Translations under genes and position numbers: made by a program | The notes under the pieces: generated by a model | The model's input: only the letters and a program-made list of their open reading frames with translations | Databases searched by the model: none | What the model was told of the DNA's origin: nothing | In this document: in pieces, positions 23,978 to 32,687 of the stretch | Numbering within the stretch: position 1 is the stretch's first letter | Layout: each line of letters begins with the position of its first letter | Origin: Natrinema sp. DC36 | GTDB lineage: Archaea; Halobacteriota; Halobacteria; Halobacteriales; Natrialbaceae | Direction: 5' to 3' | Length of the DNA stretch: 64,000 nt | Assembly: GCF_020405225.1 (NCBI RefSeq) | Contig: NZ_CP084472.1 | Span: 248,001-312,000 of the forward strand

Positions 23978-24856
23978 ATGAGCACGCAACAGGCCGAACC
24001 CGAGAGCCAGGAAGCACCGGAAGACCCGGAAATGAAAGGCGCGGAGTCGCCCCAGGAGCGGCGACTCGACGACAAAGACGACGGGATGGTCGACGACCAC
24101 GCCGAAAAGGAGGCCGAACTCGAGGGGGAGACTGTCCTCATCAAGGTGTTCCGCTACGACCCCGAAGTCGAGGGGAAACAGGAACCCCGATTCGACGACT
24201 TCCACGTCCCCTTCGAGAAGGGGATGACCGTCCTCGACGCGGTCATGTACGCCCGCGACGAGTACGATTCGTCGCTAACGTTCCGACACTCCTGTCGGCA
24301 GGCCGTCTGTGGCTCCGACGCCTTCTTCGTCAACGGAAGGCAGCGACTGGGCTGCAAGACCCAGATCTCGGACCTCGAGCAGCCGGTTCGCATCGAGCCC
24401 CTTCCCCACCAGGAGGTCGTCAAGGATCTGGTCGTCGACATGGACCACTTCTACGACCAGATGCACACGGTCGAGCCGTACTTTCAGGACGACGACACGC
24501 CCGCGACCGACGACCTCGAAGAGCAGCGCCAGAGTCCGGAAAACCGCGAGAAGATCAAAATGTCCTCGCGGTGTATCTGGTGTGGCGCGTGCATGTCCTC
24601 GTGTAACATCGCGGCCGGCGACAACGAGTACCTGGGCCCCGCGGCGATCAACAAGGCCTACAAGTTCGCGATGGACGACCGCGAGGGCGAGCAAATCAAA
24701 GAGCATCGACTCCGCATTCTCGAACAGGAGCACGGCGTCTGGCGGTGCCAGACCCAGTTCTCCTGTACCGAGGTGTGTCCGAAGGATATCCCGCTCACCG
24801 AGCACATTCAGGAGCTCAAGCGGGAGGCAGTGAAGAAAAACCTGAAGTTCTGGTAA
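23978..24856 (+). CDS. sdhB: Succinate dehydrogenase iron-sulfur subunit
   Basis: A 292-residue protein. After an acidic N-terminal extension (about 45 residues, QQAEPESQEAPEDPEMKGAE), the ferredoxin-like part carries the 2Fe-2S cluster Cys in RHSCRQAVCGSDAFFVNG. The second domain has SSRCIWCGACMSSCNIAAGD and FSCTEVCPKDIPLTEHIQE for the 4Fe-4S and 3Fe-4S clusters. All cluster ligands expected for the family are present. The long acidic N-terminus is typical of haloarchaea. Confidence 0.95.
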   Translation: MSTQQAEPESQEAPEDPEMKGAESPQERRLDDKDDGMVDDHAEKEAELEGETVLIKVFRYDPEVEGKQEPRFDDFHVPFEKGMTVLDAVMYARDEYDSSLTFRHSCRQAVCGSDAFFVNGRQRLGCKTQISDLEQPVRIEPLPHQEVVKDLVVDMDHFYDQMHTVEPYFQDDDTPATDDLEEQRQSPENREKIKMSSRCIWCGACMSSCNIAAGDNEYLGPAAINKAYKFAMDDREGEQIKEHRLRILEQEHGVWRCQTQFSCTEVCPKDIPLTEHIQELKREAVKKNLKFW

Positions 24857-24858
24857 CT

Positions 24859-26697
24859 ATGTACGAACACGACGTCATCGTGGTCGGCGCAGGCGGCGCC
24901 GGCCTCCGAGCCGCGATCGCAGCGCACGAAGCGGGAGCCGACGTGGCGATGGTCTCGAAACTCCACCCCGTCCGCAGCCACACCGGCGCGGCGGAGGGCG
25001 GAATCAACGCCGCGCTTCAGGAGGGCGACGACTGGGAACTCCACGCCTACGACACGATGAAGGGGTCGGACTACCTCGGCGACGCGCCGGCGGTCGAGAC
25101 CCTCGCGCAGGATGCCCCCGAGGAGACCATCAACCTCGAGCACTGGGGGATGCCGTTCTCCCGCGAAGACGACGGCCGGGTCTCCCAGCGACCGTTCGGT
25201 GGACTCTCGTATCCACGAACCACCTACGCCGGTGCCGAGACGGGGCATCACCTGCTGCACACGATGTACGAGCAGGTCGTCAAACGGGGCATCCAGGTCT
25301 ACGACGAGTGGTACGTGATGGACCTCGCGACGACGGACGAACCGGATCCGAACGACCGCGAGTGTCACGGCGTCGTCGCCTACGACGTCCAGTCGGGCAA
25401 GATCGAGGGCTTCAAGGCCAGCGGCGGGGTCGTCCTCGCGACCGGCGGTCCCGGGCAGGCGTTCGATCACACCACCAACGCGGTCTCCTGTACCGGCGAC
25501 GGCCACGCGATGGCCTATCGCGCCGGCGCACCGCTCGAGGACATGGAGTTCATCCAGTTCCACCCGACCTCGCTGCCCTCGACCGGCGTGCTCATCAGCG
25601 AGGGTGTCCGCGGCGAAGGCGGCATCCTCTACAACAGCGAAGGCGAGCGGTTCATGTTCGAGCACGGCTACGCGAACAACTCCGGCGAGCTCGCCTCGCG
25701 GGACGTCGTCGCCCGCGCCGAACTGACCGAGGTCAACGAGGGCCGCGGCGTCGACGACGAGTACGTCCACCTCGATATGCGCCACCTCGGCGAGGAACGT
25801 ATCATGGACCGCCTGGAGAACATTCTGCACCTCGCGGAGGACTTCGAGGGAGTCGACGGGCTCGTCGAGCCGATGCCGGTCAAGCCCGGCCAGCACTACG
25901 CGATGGGCGGCATCGAGGTCGACGAGAACGGAGAGAGCTGCGTCAACGGCCTTTATGCCGCCGGCGAGTGCGCCTGCGTCTCCGTCCACGGCGGCAACCG
26001 ACTGGGCGGGAACGCCCTGCCGGAACTGATCGTCTTCGGCAAGCGCGCCGGTCGCCACGCCGCTGGTGACGACCTCGGCGAGCCCGAGATCCGGACCGGC
26101 TACGGCGACGACGTCGAGGATGAAACCGACACCGAACTCCCGGTCGCTCCCGGCGAAGCGGGACTCGAGACGAGCGGAAGCGTCGCCGCAGATGGGGGCG
26201 TCACTGCCGACGCCGAGGGTATCCTCGAGCGGACCGTCGAATCGGCCCGCGAGCGCGTCGACCACCTGATGGAGAAAGACGACGGCGTCCAGCACGCCGA
26301 GATCCGCGCGAAACTCCAGAAAGCGATGACCGACTACGTCAACGTCTTCCGCACCGAAGAGGGCGTCAAGAAGGCGCTGAAGGTCATCCGCGAGTGTCGA
26401 CAGGAGTACCAGGACGTCTACGTGGACGACCCGTCGCGGACGTTCAACACCGACCTCCAGCAGACCATCGAGACGCGCAACCTGATCGACGTCGCCGAGA
26501 CGATCGCGCTCGGCGCGCTCGTGCGCAACGAGTTCCGCGGCGCTCACTGGCGACAGGAGAATCAGATCCGCGACGACGAGAACTGGCTCAAGCACACGCT
26601 CATCTCGTGGGACGATGGCGAACCCTCGATCTTCTACCGACCGGTCATCCTCGAGGGCGAGAACAAGACCTACGAGCCCAAAGAGCGCAGTTACTGA
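24859..26697 (+). CDS. sdhA: Succinate dehydrogenase flavoprotein subunit
   Basis: A 612-residue flavoprotein; the frame upstream of the ATG at 24859 is a shadow of sdhB. The FAD-binding DVIVVGAGGAGLRAAIAAH and the flavin-linking region VRSHTGAAEGGINAAL are present. GVVLATGGPGQAFDHTTNAV, EFIQFHPTSLPSTGVLISEG and GECACVSVHGGNRLGGNALP contain the substrate and flavin contacts. The C-terminal helical domain is complete, with RTFNTDLQQTIETRNLIDVA and a final NKTYEPKERSY. It oxidises succinate to fumarate in the citric acid cycle. Confidence 0.97.
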   Translation: MYEHDVIVVGAGGAGLRAAIAAHEAGADVAMVSKLHPVRSHTGAAEGGINAALQEGDDWELHAYDTMKGSDYLGDAPAVETLAQDAPEETINLEHWGMPFSREDDGRVSQRPFGGLSYPRTTYAGAETGHHLLHTMYEQVVKRGIQVYDEWYVMDLATTDEPDPNDRECHGVVAYDVQSGKIEGFKASGGVVLATGGPGQAFDHTTNAVSCTGDGHAMAYRAGAPLEDMEFIQFHPTSLPSTGVLISEGVRGEGGILYNSEGERFMFEHGYANNSGELASRDVVARAELTEVNEGRGVDDEYVHLDMRHLGEERIMDRLENILHLAEDFEGVDGLVEPMPVKPGQHYAMGGIEVDENGESCVNGLYAAGECACVSVHGGNRLGGNALPELIVFGKRAGRHAAGDDLGEPEIRTGYGDDVEDETDTELPVAPGEAGLETSGSVAADGGVTADAEGILERTVESARERVDHLMEKDDGVQHAEIRAKLQKAMTDYVNVFRTEEGVKKALKVIRECRQEYQDVYVDDPSRTFNTDLQQTIETRNLIDVAETIALGALVRNEFRGAHWRQENQIRDDENWLKHTLISWDDGEPSIFYRPVILEGENKTYEPKERSY

Positions 26698-26707
26698 CCG
26701 CGGCGTC

Positions 26708-26720
26708 GCTTTTATTTTCT
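26708..26720 (+). terminator. T-rich terminator after sdhA
   Basis: CTTTTATTTTCT follows the sdhA stop by about 13 bp. Archaeal termination at T-rich stretches without a strong hairpin is common, so this is the probable end of the sdh transcript. Confidence 0.5.
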
Positions 26721-26756
26721 CGGCGTGCGATCCGGCCGTCGTCTCGAGTAGAATTG

Positions 26757-26763
26757 TTTATAC
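26757..26763 (+). promoter_or_regulatory. TATA element of the small membrane protein gene
   Basis: TTTATAC lies 24 bp ahead of the ATG at 26787, the spacing of a leaderless transcript. It supports the short ORF as a real gene. Confidence 0.5.
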
Positions 26764-26786
26764 CCGTCCTGGCTAATGGCGAATCT

Positions 26787-26936
26787 ATGGGTATCGTTCC
26801 GCTGCTCGGCATCGTCGCGTCTCTCGTCAGCGGCACCGTCCTGGCCGGACCGCTGCTTTTCGTGGCGGTCGTGTTCGCGCCCGCGGCGCTCCTGATGGTG
26901 CTGTGGGTTCTCATGCGGTTTTTCTTCAGCACCTGA
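26787..26936 (+). CDS. 49-residue hydrophobic membrane protein
   Basis: A very hydrophobic protein, MGIVPLLGIVASLVSGTVLA, then GPLLFVAVVFAPAALLMVLW and VLMRFFFST, with two membrane helices. Its own TATA box fits a leaderless start. The longer frame that starts at 26394 is a shadow of sdhA. The function is unknown. Confidence 0.6.
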   Translation: MGIVPLLGIVASLVSGTVLAGPLLFVAVVFAPAALLMVLWVLMRFFFST

Positions 26937-26967
26937 GCGCGGCCGACGCTCGTCGCTCGATCGTTCG

Positions 26968-27162
26968 CTACAACCCCAGCTTCTCGAGGAGGTCGATGCC
27001 GATATCGGCGTATTCGATAGCTTTGTATCCGAGATAGATCCCGACGATGCCCATGATACCGGGGAGCTCCGGTGGGGCGGGGACCGGGATATTGAAAAAC
27101 CGAAACACTGCCCCGGTCAACACTCCGGTCAGCAGCGCGAGGACGGTGAGTTGCGTCGACAT
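26968..27162 (-). CDS. XapX-like small membrane protein
   Basis: A 64-residue protein, MSTQLTVLALLTGVLTGAVF, then FFNIPVPAPPELPGIMGIVG and IYLGYKAIEYA. The pattern is that of XapX (DUF1427): a helix, the NIPVPAPP turn, and GIMGIVGIYLGY. AGTATAAC on this strand near 27190-27197 (GTTATACT on the plus strand) is the TATA box. A start four codons upstream (27174) is possible. The function of the family is not known. Confidence 0.8.
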   Translation of the reverse strand: MSTQLTVLALLTGVLTGAVFRFFNIPVPAPPELPGIMGIVGIYLGYKAIEYADIGIDLLEKLGL

Positions 27163-27433
27163 TGAGTTCCCCATATCGCCGACCGCAAGTTATACTGTCG
27201 GACAGCAGCCCGCGATACGCCCGTAACCGTCCTGCTAACGGTTGTCACTGCTTCCCAGTCACGACAATCGCCTATACCCGAGAACGGCTGACCGAGCGGT
27301 CGACACCTAGTATCGCCGCGGGTTCGATGAATGACGTACACGGCATCGACAATGATAGCTGGCGTCTCGTCGTCGTGTTTTCGACAATCGTTGTAGGCAG
27401 AGTTTATTATCGTCGAAAGAGAGACGTGGAAGT

Positions 27434-27658
27434 ATGACGCAGCCAGCAACGACTGACCTCGACGTCTCGGTACCGACCGATCTCGATTCGGCTCGAGCGA
27501 AACTCGTCTACCTGTATCTCGACGCGAGCGGCGGCGCGACCGCCGAAGACCTCTGTGACGACCTCGCGGTCACGAAGGGAACGGTTCTCTCGATTACCGG
27601 AACGCTTCGCGATCGCGGGCATCTCGAGCGAGCGGACGGACGATTCGAACTCGCCTGA
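27434..27658 (+). CDS. TrmB/MarR-like winged-helix regulator
   Basis: A 74-residue protein. DLDSARAKLVYLYLDASGGA, TAEDLCDDLAVTKGTVLSIT and TLRDRGHLERADGRFEL make a one-domain winged helix with the recognition helix at AVTKGTVLSITGTL. Such small proteins are common in haloarchaea. A convergent gene lies downstream across a hairpin-rich region. The target is unknown. Confidence 0.75.
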   Translation: MTQPATTDLDVSVPTDLDSARAKLVYLYLDASGGATAEDLCDDLAVTKGTVLSITGTLRDRGHLERADGRFELA

Positions 27659-27911
27659 AACAAGGAACCGGGCAAGTTGAGTGGCCGGGAGCGAGTTCCG
27701 AGCGTTGCGAGGAACTCGTGACCCGGGGGAGGGCAGGCCGTTTCCCGTTACTCACCGCGAGCGCCGAAGGCGCGAGCGGGCCGACGACTGATATGAGCGA
27801 GCAGCGCGAGCGAACGGAGGGAGGAGTGCTTTTGGTCCAGCTTTTGCCGAGGGACGCCGCGCTGTGTGACGGAGTCACCAGCGCGGCAGACTGCAGGGCA
27901 AAAGGTGGGTT
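27659..27911. terminator. Hairpin-rich convergent intergenic region
   Basis: The two flanking genes converge here. The strongest structure is 27856-27887: a 9-bp stem GCCGCGCTG/CAGCGCGGC with an inner GTGAC-GGA-GTCAC stem and a single bulge. Outside it CTTTTGCC (27841-27848) faces GGCAAAA (27897-27903), giving a nested hairpin with T/A-rich ends suited to terminating both transcripts. Upstream GCGCC-GAA-GGCGC is a second stem. The sequence resembles haloarchaeal dispersed intergenic repeats. No gene is seen. Confidence 0.5.
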
Positions 27912-28727
27912 TTAGAGCTCGATCCGCTCGACCAACTGCTCGTGATTCTCGTTCGTGTTGAGCGCGACGATCCGGATCTGATCCTCGAGACCGGAGTCCT
28001 CGAGTTTGGCCTTGAGCAGGTTGTCGACCTGGTAGACGCCGGCAGCGTTGGTCATCTCGATTTCGACCATGACGGGCGTGGTGTCGCCGGACTGGAGCGA
28101 GACGCGCTTGATCGCCTGGCTCGAGAGGGTGTTGATGCCGCGGCCACCGTACTCGTAGGGAATCCGGGAGCGGCCGCTCTCCATGTCGAGGGCGTCGGCG
28201 ACGCGAATGACGCCCGCTTCGGTGGTCAGCGGCGTTTCCGCGGTGTGGTGACAGAGGATCGCGTGGAGGATCTCGCCTTTCATCCGAACGGTGTCGCCGA
28301 CGTCGTAGAACTCGGGGAGGACTCGGTCGAGGATGTCCGCGGCCAGCGGGATCGAGTAGTAGGCGTGGCTGTCGCGGTGGACGACGTGGCCGACGTCGTG
28401 TATCGTCGCCGCGAGCGCGATGATGACCGATTCGTCCTCCTCGGCCAGCCCCTGCTGTCGCGCACCGTTGAAGTCGACGTCACCTGCCTTGAGCAGGTCG
28501 TAGAGGCACAGCGCCCGGTTGCGGACGATCTCGATGTGTTTCGAGCCGTGGTCGTTGTACTGCATCCGGTCGACCGCGTTGACGTTCTGGGCCTCGAGGT
28601 AGGCGGTGATCTCCTCGTCGTCGTCGATGAACTCGAGAACCGAGTTCAGTTTCTCGTCGGGAAAGTTGTGATCGCTGTCGGGAAAGTAGACGCGGCGGGA
28701 ATCCTCGTCGACGGGGGAGTTGCTCAT
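27912..28727 (-). CDS. HD-domain phosphohydrolase
   Basis: A 271-residue protein; the longer frame to 29273 is a shadow of the peroxiredoxin gene. It starts MSNSPVDEDSRRVYFPDSDH. The HD motif appears in HGSKHIEIVRNRALCLYDLL, AATIHDVGHVVHRDSHAYYS, and EILHAILCHHTAETPLTTEA, with VIRVADALDMESGRSRIPYE as the last metal ligand. A C-terminal beta-rich domain ends ENHEQLVERIEL. It is probably a metal-dependent nucleotide or phosphate-ester hydrolase. The substrate is unknown. Confidence 0.85.
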   Translation of the reverse strand: MSNSPVDEDSRRVYFPDSDHNFPDEKLNSVLEFIDDDEEITAYLEAQNVNAVDRMQYNDHGSKHIEIVRNRALCLYDLLKAGDVDFNGARQQGLAEEDESVIIALAATIHDVGHVVHRDSHAYYSIPLAADILDRVLPEFYDVGDTVRMKGEILHAILCHHTAETPLTTEAGVIRVADALDMESGRSRIPYEYGGRGINTLSSQAIKRVSLQSGDTTPVMVEIEMTNAAGVYQVDNLLKAKLEDSGLEDQIRIVALNTNENHEQLVERIEL

Positions 28728-28809
28728 ATCTGAACGTCGGTTGCAGGCTAAAAAAGCCCTGCGACAGTCGCGGATCGAACGGTTCTCGACGCAGGTTCTC
28801 GGTGCAGCG

Positions 28810-29289
28810 TCAGGACAGGTTCTCGACGGCGGCTTCGACCTCGTCGTAGTCGGGTTCGACGCCGGGGTCGTCGCTGACCCACGAGTAGGCGATTTCGCCG
28901 TCGGCGTCGACGACGAACACCGACCGCTTGGCGACGCCGTAGACGCCCAGATCGGCGAAGTCCATCGGAAGTCCGTAGTCGTCGATAATCTCCTTGTTAT
29001 AGTCGCTGATGAGACCGAACTCGAGGCCGTTCTGCTCGCGGAACTCGTTGAGCGTGAACGGCGAATCCCGGCTGACGCCGTAGACGGTGGCGTCGAGATC
29101 GTTGAACGCGGCCAGACGGTCCTGGAACGTACACATCTCGGTCGTACAGACGCCGGTGAACGCGCCGGGGAAGAAGGCGAGAACGATCGGTGCCTCGTCC
29201 TCGAGGCGCTCGGAGAGCGTGAACTCCTCGATGTCGCCGTTTGCGAGCGGTGCGGTGAAGTCGGGTGCAGCATCGCCGGTCGTTACCAT
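28810..29289 (-). CDS. Peroxiredoxin (AhpC/TSA, thiol-dependent peroxidase)
   Basis: A 159-residue cytosolic peroxidase. It starts MVTTGDAAPDFTAPLANGDI and carries the active site AFFPGAFTGVCTTEMCTFQD, with the peroxidatic Cys in the PGAFTGVCT loop and a second Cys five residues later. YGVSRDSPFTLNEFREQNGL and AKRSVFVVDADGEIAYSWVS follow. It reduces peroxides at the cost of thioredoxin-like thiols. The gene ends 82 bp before the HD gene. Confidence 0.93.
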   Translation of the reverse strand: MVTTGDAAPDFTAPLANGDIEEFTLSERLEDEAPIVLAFFPGAFTGVCTTEMCTFQDRLAAFNDLDATVYGVSRDSPFTLNEFREQNGLEFGLISDYNKEIIDDYGLPMDFADLGVYGVAKRSVFVVDADGEIAYSWVSDDPGVEPDYDEVEAAVENLS

Positions 29290-29506
29290 CGGTCGACAAT
29301 ACCGTACAAGCGGGAAAGACAGTTTCGTTCGCGGAACGGATGGAGATCGCGCTAGCGAAGTGAAATGAACCGGCGCATTTCCCCCGATCAGTGCGAAGCA
29401 CTATCATTCCCGACGAATCTCGTCCTCACACGGACTGTCGCGGTGTCTTGTTTACCTAAGTGGTCCAAAAAGGTTATAATTGCCAGCGGGTAAGCCACGT
29501 ATAGAG

Positions 29507-29824
29507 ATGGTAGCCGAAATTGCACCGCTGTTCATCCCCGGCGGCATGGGGCCTCCGGAGCTCGCAATCATTCTCATCATCGCGGTCTTGCTCTTCGGGG
29601 CGAACAAGATCCCGAAGCTGGCACGATCGACCGGTGAGGCGATGGGTGAGTTCCAGAAGGGGCGCGAGAAGGTTGAAACGGAACTCGAAGAAATGCGTGA
29701 CGGCAGCGGTAGCGGCAACGTCGACGAGGCCGACCGTACCGACGACGAGTTCGTCGACACGGAGCCCGTTACCTCTGAAGAGGAGACGGCCACCGACGCC
29801 GAAACCGAAACGGAAACCAACTAA
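29507..29824 (+). CDS. tatA: Twin-arginine translocase subunit TatA
   Basis: A 105-residue protein starting MVAEIAPLFIPGGMGPPELA. GTTATAAT-like bases at 29468-29481 lie about 26 bp upstream, so the leaderless ATG at 29507 is preferred over the TTG at 29480. A single membrane helix (ELAIILIIAVLLFGANKIPK) is followed by the amphipathic helix LARSTGEAMGEFQKGREKVE and a long acidic tail with many Glu/Thr. Haloarchaea export most folded proteins through the Tat system; TatA forms the pore. Confidence 0.93.
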   Translation: MVAEIAPLFIPGGMGPPELAIILIIAVLLFGANKIPKLARSTGEAMGEFQKGREKVETELEEMRDGSGSGNVDEADRTDDEFVDTEPVTSEEETATDAETETETN

Positions 29825-29840
29825 CGTTCTTTTCACGCCG

Positions 29841-29913
29841 GGGCGTGTGGCCTAGCGGAGAGGGCAGGAGGTTCCTAACCTTCTGATCGCGGGTTCGAAT
29901 CCCGCCACGCCCG
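29841..29913 (+). tRNA. tRNA-Arg (anticodon CCT)
   Basis: The acceptor stem GGGCGTG pairs with CACGCCC, with discriminator G at 29913. The anticodon arm is GGAGG-TTCCTAA-CCTTC, giving anticodon CCT. The T arm GCGGG-TTCGAAT-CCCGC is perfect. The D arm begins GGCCTAGCGG. No intron is present and the CCA is not encoded. The gene lies just after tatA. Its 3' end is duplicated 110 bp downstream. Confidence 0.95.
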
Positions 29914-30025
29914 TCCTGCGACGAACGGACGTGAGGAGCGGACGGGCCCGGAGTTCGAACCCTGCAAGTCGCAGCGGTCGAGCGAAGCGAGCCGTTCGCG
30001 TGGTTCGAATCCCGCCACGCCCGTC
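29892..30025. repeat. Direct repeat of the tRNA-Arg 3' end (relic attachment sites)
   Basis: Bases 29892-29915 (T arm through the tRNA end plus two bases) recur exactly at 30002-30025, 24 of 24 identical, 110 bp apart. A third T-arm-like piece GGAGTTCGAACCCTGC lies between them. Integrases of archaeal elements use tRNA 3' ends as attB and regenerate them. The remaining 86 bp between the copies contain no gene, so an element has probably been lost. Bases 30026-30249 hold no recognised feature. Confidence 0.75.
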
Positions 30026-30249
30026 TTCCAATCAGTCTCGAGGCCCAATGAGGCCGAAGTAGCGAACGCAGGTGACAGTCGCGAACGACTACAGCGGCCT
30101 CTCGAGAAGTTGACGCCGATACAGTCTCGCCCCATTCCAGCCCGTCGGTTACGTACTATCGTCCTAGACAATCGTTCCATGTGAACGACAGGCACGCGGA
30201 GTGGGCGACCGAAACTGCAAACGGAGAACCGCCGGTCGCAAGCGAGTTG

Positions 30250-31491
30250 TCAGTGCTCCGTCCGTCGCTCTCGATTCGGATCGCCAAAGCGAGTCAGTGG
30301 CTCGAGTTCCTCCTCGGGAACGTCTTCGAAGGCGGCTCGAGCGATGACGCGACGGTGGACCTCGTCCGCGCCGTCGACGATGCGGAACTGCCGGACCGAT
30401 TCGTAGAAGTCCGACAGCGGGAGGTCCTTCCCGATCCCGTTCGCACCACAACACTGGACGGCCAGGTCGACGGCGTCCTGGGTGGCGTTCGCGGTGAATA
30501 CTTTGCACATCGAGACGGGGACGCGAGCCTCGTCGCCGGCGGCGATCCGGTCGGCAGCGTCTCGGATTCCGGTTCGAGCCATGTGGAGTTCGGCCTCGGC
30601 GTCGGCGATTCGGTGGCGAAGCGACTGCTTGTCCGAGAGCGTGGAATCGAAGCCTTCGCGTTCGCTCGTGTAGGCCTTCGCGATGTCGAGGGCGCGCTGG
30701 GCCATACCGGAAAAACGCATACAGTGGGTCAATCGGGCCGGGCCGAGGCGTTCCTGAGCGTGGACGAACCCCTGATTCAGCTCGCCGAGCAGGTGTTCGT
30801 CGGGCACGCGAACGTTCTCGTAGCGGATTTCGGCGTGGGAAACCCCGTGACCGCCACCGCCCATGTGGGGAACGTCGCGGATCACGTCGACGCCGTCGGC
30901 GTCGGCCGGCACGAGAAAGAGCGAACAGCCCTCGTACGGGTGAGCATCCGGGTCGGTCCGCGCGAGGACAATCAGGACGTCAGCCTCGACGCCCTGCGTC
31001 GTCCACCACTTGTGGCCGTCGATGACCCACTCGTCGCCATCCCTTTCAGCCGTCGTCCGGATCATCTTCGGATCCGAACCGGCACCCTGCATCGGCTCGG
31101 TCATCGAGAAGCCGGACTTGATGTCGCCCGCGACCAGCGGTTCGAGGTAGGTTTCCTTCTGTAAGTCGTCGCCGGCCAGTTCGAGGAGGTGCATGTTCCC
31201 CTCGTCGGGCGCGTCGACGCGCATCGCGACCTGGCCGAGGAGGCTGCGGCCCGCTTCCTCGAACGCGGGCAGCGAATCGCGGAAGCTCAGTCCCATGCCG
31301 CCGTACTCTTCCGGAATCTGTGGGGCGTAGACATCGTACTCGCGAGCGGCCTCGCGCAGTTCCGCGATGGTGCCGCTCGAGACGGCCATCCCACCGGCCC
31401 GATCGCGTTCGATCGGCAGAACGACATCTTCCATCAAGGCGTGTGCACGTTCGGCGACCTCGCGCGCTCGGTCACTGTCATTGTATCGCAT
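30250..31491 (-). CDS. Acyl-CoA dehydrogenase family protein
   Basis: A 413-residue flavoenzyme. The N-terminal helices (AREVAERAHALMEDVVLPIE) and PQIPEEYGGMGLSFRDSLPA lead to the flavin region KSGFSMTEPMQGAGSDPKMI and WVIDGHKWWTTQGVEADVLI. The C-terminal domain has GPARLTHCMRFSGMAQRALD and CCGANGIGKDLPLSDFYESV with RQFRIVDGADEVHRRVIARA. This is close to the ACAD10/11-like group with long-chain substrates. It oxidises an acyl-CoA to the enoyl-CoA; the actual substrate is not evident. Confidence 0.9.
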   Translation of the reverse strand: MRYNDSDRAREVAERAHALMEDVVLPIERDRAGGMAVSSGTIAELREAAREYDVYAPQIPEEYGGMGLSFRDSLPAFEEAGRSLLGQVAMRVDAPDEGNMHLLELAGDDLQKETYLEPLVAGDIKSGFSMTEPMQGAGSDPKMIRTTAERDGDEWVIDGHKWWTTQGVEADVLIVLARTDPDAHPYEGCSLFLVPADADGVDVIRDVPHMGGGGHGVSHAEIRYENVRVPDEHLLGELNQGFVHAQERLGPARLTHCMRFSGMAQRALDIAKAYTSEREGFDSTLSDKQSLRHRIADAEAELHMARTGIRDAADRIAAGDEARVPVSMCKVFTANATQDAVDLAVQCCGANGIGKDLPLSDFYESVRQFRIVDGADEVHRRVIARAAFEDVPEEELEPLTRFGDPNRERRTEH

Positions 31492-31622
31492 ACTGGAGGT
31501 AGCCCCGGTTGAAAGCTAAGCGTTCGGAGAACTACCAGAGGGTCGCAACTGTCCCCGTGATTTTTGGTGGAAAACGAGATCGGCCGAACGTGATCGGTTC
31601 GAACGCGCAGCAGAGCGGACCC

Positions 31623-32390
31623 CTATCGCGCCGTCCAGCCGCCGTCGGCCGCGAGCACTGACCCGGTTACGTAACTCGCTGCCTCGCTCGCGAGGAAGAC
31701 GACGGGACCGGCGATCTCTTCGGGTTCGGCGAACCGATCCAGCGGCGTGCGGTCGATGATCGACTGGCGTAGCCGATCGTTTTCCTCGAGTTCTTCGGTG
31801 AGTTCCGTCGAGACGTAGCCGGGCGCGACAGCATTAACCCTGACGTCGGGAGCCCAATCCAGCGACATGCTCTTCGTGAGCCCGACGAGCCCGTGTTTCG
31901 AGGCCACGTAGGGATGCTGGCGCGGCAGTCCGACCAGTCCGCCGACGCTCGCGACGTTGATCACGGAACCGCCGTCGCTTTCGAGGAGGTGGTCCGCTGC
32001 CGTTCGCGTCACTTCGTACGCACCGTTCAGGTTGACGTCCAGGACGCGATCGAGGGCCGCAGTATCGACGTCCTCCGGCCGCCCGAGCGCGTCATCGGGG
32101 TTGAAACCCGCGTTGTTGACCACGACATCGACGCCGCCGAACGCCTCGAGGGTTCGGTCGATGACGTCGGTCACGGCGTCGGCGTCCGTCACGTCTGCGG
32201 GCACGGCGAGTGCATCGCCGCCCGCGGCTTCGATTTCCGCGGCGACGGCCTCGATCTCGTCCGTCGAGCGCGCGCTCGGGACGACCGCCGCTCCCGCGTT
32301 CGCCAGTTCGACGGCGATCGCGCGGCCGATACCGCGTCCGCCGCCCGTTACCACCGCAACTCGTCCGTCGAGATCAAAGAGATCGTTCAT
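31623..32390 (-). CDS. Short-chain dehydrogenase/reductase (FabG-like)
   Basis: A 255-residue SDR. The cofactor motif is RVAVVTGGGRGIGRAIAVEL, NNAG appears in GGVDVVVNNAGFNPDDALGR, and the catalytic Ser-Tyr-Lys set is VINVASVGGLVGLPRQHPYV followed by ASKHGLVGLT. The C-terminal end VTGSVLAADGGWTAR is typical. It probably acts on a 3-oxoacyl or sugar-like substrate with NAD(P)H. It lies 131 bp upstream of the acyl-CoA dehydrogenase gene on the same strand, so a linked lipid pathway is plausible. Confidence 0.9.
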   Translation of the reverse strand: MNDLFDLDGRVAVVTGGGRGIGRAIAVELANAGAAVVPSARSTDEIEAVAAEIEAAGGDALAVPADVTDADAVTDVIDRTLEAFGGVDVVVNNAGFNPDDALGRPEDVDTAALDRVLDVNLNGAYEVTRTAADHLLESDGGSVINVASVGGLVGLPRQHPYVASKHGLVGLTKSMSLDWAPDVRVNAVAPGYVSTELTEELEENDRLRQSIIDRTPLDRFAEPEEIAGPVVFLASEAASYVTGSVLAADGGWTAR

Positions 32391-32687
32391 CGATCCTCCA
32401 TACCGTCGTCACTCACGTGAAGTTTTTCACGCAGGTGAGAGGGCGTATCGACCGTTCAATTACTTCTACGAGCCGATCCGGTCGAAGTGGAAGTGGCCGA
32501 TACGGCGTTTTCCGCGATCGGCCCATATCGGTCCTCTATTGCCTGAAGCGTACCGTCGCAGCGTCTCTCTCTCACGACGAACTGACAATAAAACGTTAGT
32601 TTCAACCGAAAACCACCGGACACCGGATTATCAGAACTGGTAATGAGCGGATGAATTTTTTGAGGGGTGACTGTATGGAGGGATGCA
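32391..32687. promoter_or_regulatory. Divergent intergenic region upstream of the pilus operon
   Basis: This 297-bp region separates the SDR gene (minus) from pilB (plus). GAATTTTTTGAGG at about 32653 is the most A/T-rich part and may hold the pilB promoter. GGAGG at 32678-32682 lies 5-6 nt before the ATG at 32688 and fixes that start. No other structure is seen. Confidence 0.45.
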
